From Kutzneria chonburiensis (GTDB taxonomy: Bacteria; Actinomycetota; Actinomycetes; Mycobacteriales; Pseudonocardiaceae): a stretch of DNA of 64,000 bases. Positions 15,984-23,765 of this stretch are shown piece by piece. The notes beneath the pieces are model-generated. The model had not been told where the DNA came from. It saw nothing but the letters and a program-made list of their open reading frames with translations, and made no database searches. Every line of letters begins with the position of its first letter. Within the stretch, counting starts at the first letter, position 1. The translations under genes were made by a program, and so were the position numbers. The stretch is taken from positions 9,807,501 through 9,871,500 of the forward strand of contig NZ_CP097263.1 in the NCBI RefSeq assembly GCF_028622115.1, written 5' to 3'.

Positions 15984-16918
15984 CCCCCGGCCCTCTCCCT
16001 TGGGCCACCCCGCCGGCTCCTGACCCCGACAAGACCGTTTACAACCCGCTCGACGCCCCGACCAAGTTCGACAGCACCGGCGACTCTTTCGGCGGCCGTT
16101 TCCGTCGCATCCGCCAGCTCGGCGCCGGCGGCTTCGGCAAGGTGTGGCTGGCGATGGACAGCAACCTCAACCGCCAGGTCGCCATCAAGATCGCCCACAC
16201 CTCGGACGCCGACACCCAGGAGCGCATGTACCGCGAGGCCCGTGCCCTCGCTGCCGTGCGCCATGAGAACTGTGTCCATGTCTACGACATCCTCGAAGAG
16301 GACGACGGCATGGCCATCATCATGGAGTACGTCGAGGGCATGTCTCTGGCCCAGACCATGCAGCGCAACGGTCTCTTGGACGACATCACCGCCGCCCGCC
16401 TCTGGTCCACCCTCGCCGGCGCTCTCAGCGCCGCCCATGAGAAGTCCGTGTTGCACCGGGACCTCAAGCCTTCCAACGTCATCATCGATCCCGAGGGCAT
16501 TCCCCACCTCATCGACTTCGGCTTGGCCCGGCGTCGCGGCGACTCCACCCTCACCGCCACCGGCATGATGATGGGCACCCCCGACTACCTTGCCCCCGAG
16601 GTCGCCCGCGGCGAGACCGCCAGCCCCGCTTCCGACGCTTGGCAGCTGGCCGCCACCGTCAGCTACGCCCTCACCGGCCATCCCCCTCGCGGCACCCGCG
16701 AGAACCCCATGGCCGCCCTGCTCGCCGGCGCCAACGCCGAGCCCAACACCAAGCTCCCCGAGCGTTCCGTCCACCGCCGCCTCCTCATGGCCTCCCTGGA
16801 CAAGGACCCCGCCCACCGCCCCACCTTGGGCCGTGTCCAGCAACAGCTGGACGGTTGGCTGGCCAACTCCGGCGTCGCCCAGCGAGGCCCCGTAACCACC
16901 GTGACCCGCCGCATCTAG
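15980..16918 (+). CDS. soluble Hanks-type serine/threonine protein kinase
   Basis: This is a 312-residue kinase with all key elements: glycine loop LGAGGFGKVW (47-56), VAIK lysine K70, catalytic HRDLKPSN (159-166), Mg-binding DFG (179-181) and APE in YLAPEVARGE. It has a short Pro-rich N-terminus and almost no C-terminal extension, so unlike most actinobacterial PknB-type kinases it has no membrane segment or sensor domain. The preceding membrane protein, joined by an ATGA overlap, may provide membrane tethering or input. The frame is open for about 70 nt before the ATG at 15980, but the overlap favours this start. Confidence 0.93.
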   Translation: MTPGPLPWATPPAPDPDKTVYNPLDAPTKFDSTGDSFGGRFRRIRQLGAGGFGKVWLAMDSNLNRQVAIKIAHTSDADTQERMYREARALAAVRHENCVHVYDILEEDDGMAIIMEYVEGMSLAQTMQRNGLLDDITAARLWSTLAGALSAAHEKSVLHRDLKPSNVIIDPEGIPHLIDFGLARRRGDSTLTATGMMMGTPDYLAPEVARGETASPASDAWQLAATVSYALTGHPPRGTRENPMAALLAGANAEPNTKLPERSVHRRLLMASLDKDPAHRPTLGRVQQQLDGWLANSGVAQRGPVTTVTRRI

Positions 16919-17453
16919 TGGTGTAGTTCGAGGTCGGCACGAGCCCCCCAGACTCGCGCGGCCGCAAGTGCGTTCAAGGGCCGCAGCTGAGATGGGTGCG
17001 CGCGTTAGGTGGTGCGACTGTAGGTGTGTTGATGGGTTGCGCTTACTGATGGCTTCGGAGGGCCTGGTTGGCCTGAGGCCTTGGAGCACGGAGGTGCGGC
17101 CATAGGCCGCCAGTGAGGTGAGTGGGGCTGTGTGCGTAAGCGGTGGGCCCACGGTGGCGGATGTGGTGTGCCATCAACGGGTCGCTAGGGCGCGAGATGC
17201 CAAGGGAAAGCGGTGAGCAAAAACCACCACATGTCGGCCCAAAAACAACACCCCCTCGAAACGCACGCGCCCCAACGAACGCAACCATCGGACTGGACCA
17301 CAACCTGAGGCGCCCACGGTGCCAAGGGGCAAGGCCGCGACGGCCCCGATGTCTGTCCACCCGTGGTCTAGCCGTCGTGGCCGCGGCAGCGGCGCCGCCA
17401 GGCCCGTGGCCTTCGCTGACCGACACCTGGTGCTCGAAAGCTTGGAGAGCTCC
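16919..17453. other. 535-nt convergent intergenic region, no gene seen
   Basis: No frame shows coding bias. The plus strand is G/T-rich from about 16990 to 17210 and then turns A/C-rich from about 17215 to 17330, an abrupt keto/amino skew switch. I see no tRNA-like cloverleaf, U-tract terminator or transposase remnant. It lies between the kinase stop and the stop of the minus-strand DUF222/HNH gene. Confidence 0.5.
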
Positions 17454-18554
17454 CTAGAACGGGGGTTCCTCAACAGGCTCCGGCTTAGTCGTGTAGGTCA
17501 GCCCCCACCGCGTCTCCAGCGTCGTCGTGCCATCGTCCGCGATGGTGACCTTCGCCTTGGTCGCGTGCTTGTACCGATGATGCTTTCGATCCAACGGCCC
17601 GAGATTCGTCCCGGTCGACTTGCCTTCCGGCCAAGCGACGGCGTGATCGATGTCGCAGGACCGCGAGGGATGCGAGCAGCACGGCATCACACACGTCCTG
17701 TGCCGGGTGCGGATGAACCGGTCCACATCGGCCTTCGGTCGGTAGATCTCCGGGCTGTACTCCAGCAGCTGCCCGGCCTTGTCGGTCAGCAGCCGGTGAA
17801 ACACGGTGCCCGGGTGGGACATCAGCTCCCGAACGACCGGTGCCGGGATCAACTGACCGGCGTCCAACTGGCCCGGCCGCTCATCCACACCGAGCAGAGC
17901 GGTGATCGGCACAGTCACCTGAATCAACGGCTTCAAACCAGCAGTCTTCGGGTCCTCAAGGATCAACCCCGCCATCACATCCGCACGAACCTCATCGATC
18001 GTGCGCCCGTTTTTGGTTTCCTGTTGGGCGATCCGATCGATCTTGGTGTACATGGCCTGGGCGATCTCGGCGGGTTGTTGGCAGGCCAGGGTGGCCATGC
18101 TGTCTTCTTCGTCGTAGATGACGACCTTGCGGTTGCGGCGGGCTTCTTCCCGCTTGAGGAAATGCAGCGCCGGGTCGGCCCGTTGCAGCCGGCCCAGCGA
18201 CGAGCGGCGGAGTTGTTGCGGCGTGCGGCCGGCGGCGGTCGCCAGGGTGGCGCTCACCACCCGTTGAGCGAGCTCTTCGGGATAGAACCGCGTCGGATCG
18301 ACGATGGCGTGGGCAGAGCGTTCGCTGATGATGCCGGCGGCCATGGCGTCGATGACGTCGGGGAAGAAGGTCTCGACGCGGGTGGCCCAGTCGACGTAGT
18401 CCTCGGCGTTGGAGGGCGAGAGTTGTAAGGCCAGGGCGAGGTCGGTGGCGACGTATTCGTCGGTGGCGATCTCGGCGGTGAGGCGGAGTTGCTCGGCGGC
18501 GAGTGCTCGTTTGTGGTGCTCGATCTCGATGATACGAGCGACTTTCCTGTCCAT
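17454..18554 (-). CDS. DUF222 and HNH-endonuclease domain protein (13E12 repeat family)
   Basis: This is a 366-residue protein with an N-terminal DUF222 region (about 15-250; MAAGIISERSAHAIVDPT, LGRLQRADPALHFLKREEARRNRKV) and a C-terminal HNH nuclease (about 285-345). CDIDHAVAWPEGKSTGTNLG carries the D-H pair of the HNH motif, followed by CRHH-like LDRKHHRYKH, and upstream Cys pairs (CVMPCCSHPSRSC) may bind zinc. This is the family of the M. tuberculosis REP13E12 proteins, which are multicopy and suspected of mobility. The ATG at 18554 is chosen; upstream the frame remains open only because the DNA is a stop-free pyrimidine tract on this strand. Confidence 0.88.
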   Translation of the reverse strand: MDRKVARIIEIEHHKRALAAEQLRLTAEIATDEYVATDLALALQLSPSNAEDYVDWATRVETFFPDVIDAMAAGIISERSAHAIVDPTRFYPEELAQRVVSATLATAAGRTPQQLRRSSLGRLQRADPALHFLKREEARRNRKVVIYDEEDSMATLACQQPAEIAQAMYTKIDRIAQQETKNGRTIDEVRADVMAGLILEDPKTAGLKPLIQVTVPITALLGVDERPGQLDAGQLIPAPVVRELMSHPGTVFHRLLTDKAGQLLEYSPEIYRPKADVDRFIRTRHRTCVMPCCSHPSRSCDIDHAVAWPEGKSTGTNLGPLDRKHHRYKHATKAKVTIADDGTTTLETRWGLTYTTKPEPVEEPPF

Positions 18555-18996
18555 ACCAGCAATTCTACGCCCGCCCAAAGATCGACTCGATGTGTGAGTA
18601 TCGCTCGATAGGGTGAGAAGCTGTTGGGGGGCAATGGCTTTGGGTGACGAAAGCTGTGAGTGTTGTCGGGGAGGGGAGGGGAGGGGAGGGGAGGGGAGGG
18701 GAGGGGAAGGGAAGGGAAGGGAAGGGAAGGGAAGGAGAGGCGGGGGAAGGGAAGGCGGGAGGGGAGAGGGAAGGAGAGGGAAGGAGAGGGAAGGAGAGGC
18801 GGGGAAGGGAAGGCGGGAGGGGAGAGGGAAGGAGAGGGAAGGAGAGGGAAGGAGAGGCGGGGGAAGGGAAGGCGGGAGGGGAGAGGGAAGGAGAGGTAGG
18901 GGAAGGAGGGAAGGGGCAACGGAAAGGAATGTGGGGCAAGGGAAGTGGGCGGGACGTGTCGGTGTGGGCACGTCCCGCCCACCCCCTTCCATTCGG
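18555..18996. other. 442-nt intergenic region dominated by a polypurine tract
   Basis: Apart from about 110 nt next to the DUF222/HNH start, the region is occupied by the G/A repeat tract described separately. No gene is present; ORFs across it on either strand are artefacts of stop-free purine or pyrimidine runs. Confidence 0.7.
18668..18949. repeat. polypurine (G/A) microsatellite plus 58-59-bp tandem repeat
   Basis: On the plus strand the sequence is almost exclusively G and A for about 280 nt. It begins with about seven GGGGA units (18668-18710), passes into GGGAA/GGAAG repeats (to about 18730), and then shows about three copies of a 58-59-bp unit containing GAGGCGGGG and AAGGGAAGGCGGGAGGGG (phase marks at 18741, 18800 and 18858). 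It degenerates after about 18900. Runs of four G every five bases are classic G-quadruplex-forming sequence, and mirror-like purine tracts can form triplex DNA. It lies between two minus-strand genes. Confidence 0.9.
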
Positions 18997-20796
18997 CTAC
19001 TCCGACGGGTGCAGAAGGTCCCGCAGGAGCTGCTCCAAGATGTCGATGCCGTGCTCGGTCAACACGGACTCGGGATGGAACTGGGTGGAGGCGAAGCCGG
19101 GCGCTCGGAGGGCGTGGACCTCCGAGGTCGAAGGGTCGGCGCAGATCTCTGTGCCCGGCACGGTGCCGGTGGCGACGAACGTGGAGTAGAAGCCGACTCG
19201 CTGGGGCTGGCCGAAGAAGGTGATCTCGCGCTGAACACCTTGGTACGGAAGGGCTTTGCGGATCAACGGGAAGCCGAGCAGCGACGAGAGGACCTGGTGG
19301 CCCAGGCAGATGGCGAGCAGGGGAGTGCCGGACTCCAGAACCTCGAGGATGTGGCGGCGGAGGGCGGCGATCTTGGGGGAAGAGTGTTCACGGGGATCGC
19401 CGGGGCCGGGGCCGGCGATGACCAGGTCGTGGCCGGACAACATGCCCACGGAGTCGTGCATGGCGATCGACACGGTGAAGCCCAAGGTCTGCAACAGGTG
19501 CGACAGCATGGCGGTGAAGGTGTCCTCGCCATCGATGACCAGCACGCTACGGCCGGCGAACGGGGCGTCAAAGGACGCGTGCTGGTCCAGCCAAAAGCGG
19601 GCGAGGCGGTCATTGCGGGCCGCCAAAGCGCTGAGCACCTGGACGTCCTGGGCGAAGGATGGGGTGTCAAGAGTGGCTACGGACTGGCCGTGCAACGCGG
19701 ACAGGACGCCGGCAGCCTTGGCGTAGGTCTCGGCGATCTCGTTCTCGGGCAAGGAATTCCGCACGAGGGTAGCACCTACGGCTACCTGGAGGGAGCCGGA
19801 CGGCGAGATCTCGGCGGTACGGATCATGATCGGGGCGTCCAAAGAGGACCCATTCGGACCGATCAAGGCGAGCACCCCGGCGTAGTAACCCCGACCTCGC
19901 TGCTCATATCGGGCTATCACGCGGCAGGCGTTCTCAAGGGGACTGCCGGTGACGGTAGGGGCGAACATGGTCTCGCGGAGCACATCCCGAACGTCCACAG
20001 TGGTCTGACCGGCCAGCAGGTACTCGGTGTGGGTGAGGCGGGACATCTCCTTGAGGTACGGCCCGAGCACCCGCCCACCCCGGGCGGCGACGCGGGCCAT
20101 CATCTTCAACTCCTCGTCGACGACCATGTACAGCTCGTCGGTCTCCTTGCTGTCGGCCAGAAACTCCAACAGCTCCGAGCGGTCGGGCTGGCCGGAAGGA
20201 TGACGGTAGGTGCCGCTGATGGGGTTCATCATGGCGATGCCGTCGCTCACGGACACGTGCCGCTCGGGGGTCGCGCCGACGAACGTGCGATCCCCGGTGT
20301 TCACGAGGAACGTCCAGTAGGCGCCGCGCTCGGAGATCAACAACCGCCGGAAGACGGCCAGCGCGGTCGCCGGGGTGTATGAGGGAATCGTTGCGGTATA
20401 AGTACGTTTGATGACGAAGTTCGCCCCGGCGCCCTGCCCGATCTCCTCGGCCAGCACCTTGCGCACGATCTCGCCGTAGCTGGCGTCATCGATGTCGAAG
20501 CCGGCGTCGACCAGCGAGAAAGGCACATCGGGCACGCGTTCCAACACCTCGTCCAAGCTGACGGTCTCGCGTTCACAAACCCGCAAGACGAGCAACTCGG
20601 CCCCGTCGTCCACGCACTCGAAGCCACGCTCGGCGATCTGCCGATAGGGCACGATCGCCAGGACCTCGTTGGAAGACAACGGAATATCAGCCAGTGAAGG
20701 CACGGACACCACGTCACCGACGAGCACGTCGACGGTGTCGGGGGAGCGGCGGAGCAGGGCGTAGGCGGAGAAGTCGAAGATCCGGTCGAGTAGCAC
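18997..20796 (-). CDS. trpEG: fused anthranilate synthase TrpE-TrpG (PhzE-like architecture)
   Basis: This is a 599-residue protein joining the chorismate-binding component I (about 1-405) to a class I glutamine amidotransferase (about 425-599). In component I, GATPERHVSV, MNPISGTYRHPSG, DELKMM-type VVDEELKMMARV and GSPLENACRVIARYE are the chorismate/Mg-binding blocks. In the amidotransferase, PLLAICLGHQVL holds the catalytic Cys and FHPES the His-Glu. It makes anthranilate from chorismate and glutamine, for tryptophan or for a secondary metabolite. The GTG at 20796 has AAGGAG 6 nt upstream. A Trp attenuator precedes it, which argues for tryptophan biosynthesis or a tryptophan-controlled supply. 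No other trp or phenazine gene is in the window. Confidence 0.93.
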   Translation of the reverse strand: MLLDRIFDFSAYALLRRSPDTVDVLVGDVVSVPSLADIPLSSNEVLAIVPYRQIAERGFECVDDGAELLVLRVCERETVSLDEVLERVPDVPFSLVDAGFDIDDASYGEIVRKVLAEEIGQGAGANFVIKRTYTATIPSYTPATALAVFRRLLISERGAYWTFLVNTGDRTFVGATPERHVSVSDGIAMMNPISGTYRHPSGQPDRSELLEFLADSKETDELYMVVDEELKMMARVAARGGRVLGPYLKEMSRLTHTEYLLAGQTTVDVRDVLRETMFAPTVTGSPLENACRVIARYEQRGRGYYAGVLALIGPNGSSLDAPIMIRTAEISPSGSLQVAVGATLVRNSLPENEIAETYAKAAGVLSALHGQSVATLDTPSFAQDVQVLSALAARNDRLARFWLDQHASFDAPFAGRSVLVIDGEDTFTAMLSHLLQTLGFTVSIAMHDSVGMLSGHDLVIAGPGPGDPREHSSPKIAALRRHILEVLESGTPLLAICLGHQVLSSLLGFPLIRKALPYQGVQREITFFGQPQRVGFYSTFVATGTVPGTEICADPSTSEVHALRAPGFASTQFHPESVLTEHGIDILEQLLRDLLHPSE

Positions 20797-20841
20797 AGCA
20801 GGCTCCTTGACAATAGAGCCGCCACAACCGAAACGGGCAAA

Positions 20842-20869
20842 CAAAAAGGCCGCCTCGGATGAGACGGCC
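20842..20869 (-). terminator. trp attenuator terminator
   Basis: On the minus strand GGCCGTCTC and GAGGCGGCC form a 9-bp stem around ATCC, followed directly by TTTTTG. It lies between the leader peptide and the trpEG start. An upstream GGCGGCC (just past the leader stop) can pair with GGCCGTC of the 5' stem to give the alternative antiterminator. Confidence 0.85.
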
Positions 20870-20895
20870 ACGGGGTGCGCGTGGGAGTGGGCCGC

Positions 20896-20919
20896 CTACC
20901 AGGCGGGCCACCAGTTCAT
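20896..20919 (-). CDS. trpL: trp leader peptide MNWWPAW
   Basis: This is an eight-codon ORF (ATG AAC TGG TGG CCC GCC TGG TAG) with three Trp codons in seven. It lies 100 nt upstream of the fused anthranilate synthase. The last codons lie in CCCGCCUGGUAGGCGG, a self-complementary pause hairpin (CCGCC/GGCGG). Ribosome stalling at the Trp codons would free the GGCGGCC segment to pair with the terminator's 5' arm, the standard transcription-attenuation logic. A clear Shine-Dalgarno is not visible upstream of the ATG. Confidence 0.85.
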   Translation of the reverse strand: MNWWPAW

Positions 20920-20950
20920 GTTCTGACGCGCGGACACGACGCACAACCTA

Positions 20951-21922
20951 CTACAGCCACCCGCGTCGCCGGAAGGACCACCACAGTCCGACCGACGCGA
21001 CCACGATCACCAGCGTCGACACCCAGAAGCCCCACTCGGTGTTGATGCCGGGGTAGGTGATGTTCTGCCCGTAGAAACCGGTGATCAGCGTGGGCACCGC
21101 GATGATCGCGGCCCAGCTGGTGACCTTCTTCATGATCACGTTGAGCTGGTTGCTCTGCACGGTGAGCTCGGTCTCGCGCAGCGTGGCGGCCAGGTCACGC
21201 AGCGCCTCGATGCGGCCGGCGGTCTTCAGCACGTGGTCCTGGACGTCCCCGAAGTACGGCCGCATGGTGCGGTCGACGAGGTGTGACCCGTGCCGCAACA
21301 CGCCTTCCAGCACCTCACGCATCGGTCCGGCGACCTTCCGCAGAGCCATCAGGCTGCGCCGCAGGCGATACGACTCGCGCTGTAGGGGCTGAAGATCGAC
21401 CTGCTCGGCGAACAGGGCCTCCTCGACCTGCTCGATACGCTCGTCGAGGACCTGCACGGCGTCGATGTGGCTGTCCACGATGAAGTCGAGCACCCCGTGC
21501 AGCAGGAAGGCCACGCCGCTCTTGGCCAGGTCGGCGTTGGTGTCCCAGCGGGCGACGACCTTGTCGATGTCGAAGTGCGGGTCCTTGCGCACGGTGACCA
21601 GCGCGGTCGGCGTGATGAACACGGAGATCTCGCTGGTGCTCAGCCGCATCGTCGTCGGATCGATGGTTGCCAGGTAGGCGGCCAGGAACAGGTGCGACTC
21701 GTAGTGGTCGAGCTTGGGCCGCTGGTGCTCGTGCACGGCGTCCTCCACGGCCAGCCGGTGCAGCCCGAGCTCCTCGCTGATGGTGGCCAGATCCGATTCG
21801 TCCGGTTCGCACATGTCCAGCCACAGGGTCACGCCCGGTTCGGCCAGGTGGTCGGAGATCTCCGCGGGGTTGAAGTCCCGCGCCTCGAGGACGCCGTTAC
21901 GGTAGAGCCGGGTGCGAGCCAT
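20951..21922 (-). CDS. corA: CorA-family divalent cation transporter
   Basis: This is a 323-residue CorA-type Mg2+/Co2+ channel with a large N-terminal cytoplasmic domain, a long stalk helix (about 180-260) and two C-terminal membrane helices (about 268-288 and 298-317). The motif after helix 1 is FYGQNITYPG, so the hallmark Gly-Met-Asn is Gly-Gln-Asn here. The start MARTRLYRNGVLEARDF fits the actinobacterial subgroup. A C-terminal RRRGW tail is present. It ends just downstream of the trp leader on the same strand, with about 31 nt to the leader ATG. Substrate (Mg, Co, Ni or Zn) is not decided by sequence. Confidence 0.9.
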   Translation of the reverse strand: MARTRLYRNGVLEARDFNPAEISDHLAEPGVTLWLDMCEPDESDLATISEELGLHRLAVEDAVHEHQRPKLDHYESHLFLAAYLATIDPTTMRLSTSEISVFITPTALVTVRKDPHFDIDKVVARWDTNADLAKSGVAFLLHGVLDFIVDSHIDAVQVLDERIEQVEEALFAEQVDLQPLQRESYRLRRSLMALRKVAGPMREVLEGVLRHGSHLVDRTMRPYFGDVQDHVLKTAGRIEALRDLAATLRETELTVQSNQLNVIMKKVTSWAAIIAVPTLITGFYGQNITYPGINTEWGFWVSTLVIVVASVGLWWSFRRRGWL

Positions 21923-21984
21923 GGCTGCCAGGCTAACGGCCTCACCTCCGCCGCTGAGCTGCTGTAGACGGAAGGACCCCTGGC

Positions 21985-23358
21985 GTGCCGATCGAACCCC
22001 TGCTGCCCTCCACCGGGCGCGCCCTGCTCCACCGAGTCGCCGCCGAGCAGTCGTCCAAGCGGGCGCCGTCCCTGGCCGCCGCGGTGGTGCGGGACGGCCA
22101 GATCGTGTGGAGCGGCGGCCGCGGCCGTGTCGCGGGCGTGGTGCCCGACGCCGACACGCAGTACCGCATCGGCTCCATCACCAAGACGTTCGTCGCCGCG
22201 CTGGTGATGCGGCTGCGCGACGAGGGCAAGGTGGAGCTGAACGCCCCGTACGACAAGTACGTGCCGGGCACGGCGTTCGGTGACGTGACCGTGGCTCAGC
22301 TGCTGGCCCACGCCAGCGGCATCACGGCCGAGTCGCCGGGCCTGTGGTGGGAGCGCACGCCGGGGGTGGAGTGGCCGGAGATGGCCGAGCGGGTCGGCCA
22401 GGCGGAGCTCAAGCACCGCCCGGGCCGCCGGTTCCACTACTCCAACCTGGGTTACGGCGCGCTCGGCGAGCTGGTGTCCCGCCTGCGCGGCGTGAGCTGG
22501 CTGGACGCCGTGCGTACGGAGCTGTTGCAGCCGCTGGGCATGACCCGCACCACGCCGATGCCGGAGAAGCCGCACGCCGAGGGCCTGGCCGTGCACCCCT
22601 GGGCCGACGTTCTGCTGCCGGAGCCGGCGCACGACGCCGTGTCGATGGCCCCGGCCGGGCAGCTGTGGTCGACGCTGACCGACCTGGCCCGCTGGGCCCG
22701 CTTCGTCGGCGGTGACACGGGCGGCGTGCTGCGCCCGGACACCGTGGCCGAGATGCGGGAGCCGGCCGTTGTCGAGGACGGTGAGCAGTGGACCGGCGGC
22801 TACGGCCTCGGCTTCCAGCTGGCCCGCAACCGCAACCGCAAGCTGGCCGGGCACACCGGTTCGATGCCGGGCTTCCTGGCCACGGTGTGGACGCACGCCG
22901 AGTCCGGCACGGCGGCGATCGCCATGACCAACACGACCACCGGCGTCGACGTGCCGTCGCTGTGCGCCGACCTGATCGACATCCTGGCCACGATGGAGCC
23001 GCCGATCCCGGTCGAGTGGACGCCGCTGCCCGAGGCCGATCCGGAGCTGCTGGCCCTGACCGGCACCTGGTACTGGGGTCCGGCGCCGCGGGCGCTGCGG
23101 CTGCTGCACGACGGCTGGATCAGCCTCACGCCGATCACCGGCGGGGGCGGTCGGGCGTCGCGGTTCCGGCCGACCGGCAGGGACACGTGGATCGGTTTGG
23201 ACGGCTACTACGCCGGCGAGACGCTGCACGTGGTGCGTCGTCCCGACGGCGCCGTCAGCCATCTCGACCTGGCCACGTTCATCTTCAGCCGGGAGCCGTA
23301 CGAGGCGGCGGCCGAGATTCCCGGTGGAGTCGACCCGAACGGGTGGCAGGCGCTGTAA
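21985..23358 (+). CDS. serine hydrolase of the beta-lactamase class C/penicillin-binding family
   Basis: This is a 457-residue protein of PF00144. The catalytic SxxK is SITK in YRIGSITKTFVAALVMRL (about residues 72-75), the Tyr motif is YSNLGYG (about 153), and the third motif lies in LAGHTGSMPG (HTG in place of KTG, as in many esterases of the group). The C-terminal about 120 residues are a beta domain found in related peptidases. There is no signal peptide, so it may be a cytoplasmic esterase, D-aminopeptidase-like or beta-lactam-interacting hydrolase; function cannot be narrowed. The GTG start has GGAAGGA 9-15 nt upstream. Confidence 0.85.
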   Translation: MPIEPLLPSTGRALLHRVAAEQSSKRAPSLAAAVVRDGQIVWSGGRGRVAGVVPDADTQYRIGSITKTFVAALVMRLRDEGKVELNAPYDKYVPGTAFGDVTVAQLLAHASGITAESPGLWWERTPGVEWPEMAERVGQAELKHRPGRRFHYSNLGYGALGELVSRLRGVSWLDAVRTELLQPLGMTRTTPMPEKPHAEGLAVHPWADVLLPEPAHDAVSMAPAGQLWSTLTDLARWARFVGGDTGGVLRPDTVAEMREPAVVEDGEQWTGGYGLGFQLARNRNRKLAGHTGSMPGFLATVWTHAESGTAAIAMTNTTTGVDVPSLCADLIDILATMEPPIPVEWTPLPEADPELLALTGTWYWGPAPRALRLLHDGWISLTPITGGGGRASRFRPTGRDTWIGLDGYYAGETLHVVRRPDGAVSHLDLATFIFSREPYEAAAEIPGGVDPNGWQAL

Positions 23359-23395
23359 TATCCGCCCAAAGTCCGATCAAGGGGTGGAGAAAACC

Positions 23396-23686
23396 GTGTT
23401 CTTCCTGATCTGGGGTACCCGCAGAACCGTGCAGCAGCTGCTGATGACGATGCTGGTGTGCAACAACTGCCACAACCCGGCGGCGCACGCGCTGCGCAAG
23501 TTCGTCACGAAGTTCACGCTGTTCTTCGTCCCGCTGTTCCCGATCAACAGCCGCTACCAGCTCCAGTGCACGTACTGCGGCTACGCCAGCGAGCTGTCCA
23601 AGGAGCAGGCGCTGGCCCTGCAGTCGCAGCACGAGGTCGCCGCGCAGCAGCAGACCCAGCAGCAGCTGCCGCAGAACCTGGGCTGA
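23396..23686 (+). CDS. zinc-ribbon domain protein
   Basis: This is a 96-residue protein with Cys pairs CNNC and CTYC that make a zinc ribbon (zinc_ribbon_15-like). A hydrophobic stretch FTLFFVPLFPI lies between the pairs, as in related small actinobacterial proteins. The C-terminus is Gln-rich. The GTG at 23396 is preferred to GTG 23384 because GGAG lies 6 nt upstream; the frame opens further upstream without coding bias. It lies 37 nt downstream of the serine hydrolase and could be co-transcribed. Function is unknown. Confidence 0.7.
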   Translation: MFFLIWGTRRTVQQLLMTMLVCNNCHNPAAHALRKFVTKFTLFFVPLFPINSRYQLQCTYCGYASELSKEQALALQSQHEVAAQQQTQQQLPQNLG

Positions 23687-23703
23687 AGATCAAGGGATCG
23701 AAC

Positions 23704-23765
23704 CTGACGTTGAACGTCAGGAAGGGCCCCTTACTGACGTTCAACGTCAGTAAGGGGCCCTTCCT
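23704..23765. terminator. compound palindrome between convergent genes
   Basis: CTGACGTTGAACGTCAG (23704-23720) and CTGACGTTCAACGTCAG (23734-23750) are 17-bp palindromes alternating with GAAGGGCCCCTTA and its inverse TAAGGGGCCCTTC. The larger dyad (23719-23741 against 23743-23765) is perfect over 23 bp with a one-base centre. It ends on the stop codon of the minus-strand lipoprotein gene, so it is probably a bidirectional terminator, although no U-tract is present. Confidence 0.7.

Noticed and set aside
15009-16918. Single membrane-protein/kinase fusion broken by a frameshift
   Set aside because: Both Pro-rich tails overlap in different frames, but the ATGA stop-start overlap at 15980-15983 is a normal coupling arrangement and needs no sequence error.
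16919-17453. Plus-strand ORF at 17143-17457 and minus-strand ORF at 17043-17426
   Set aside because: Neither shows codon bias, a ribosome site or a recognisable domain; the region is treated as non-coding.
18668-18949. CRISPR-like array
   Set aside because: Repeats are contiguous low-complexity purine units without distinct spacers and there are no cas genes.
18555-18992. N-terminal extension of the DUF222/HNH protein (Ser/Pro/Leu/Phe-rich)
   Set aside because: The pyrimidine-only strand cannot contain stop codons, so openness is trivial; the repeat-encoded sequence is not protein-like and the ATG at 18554 fits the family.
18997-20796. Phenazine PhzE assignment
   Set aside because: The architecture is PhzE-like, but no other phz gene is present and a Trp attenuator precedes it; anthranilate synthase is the safer call.
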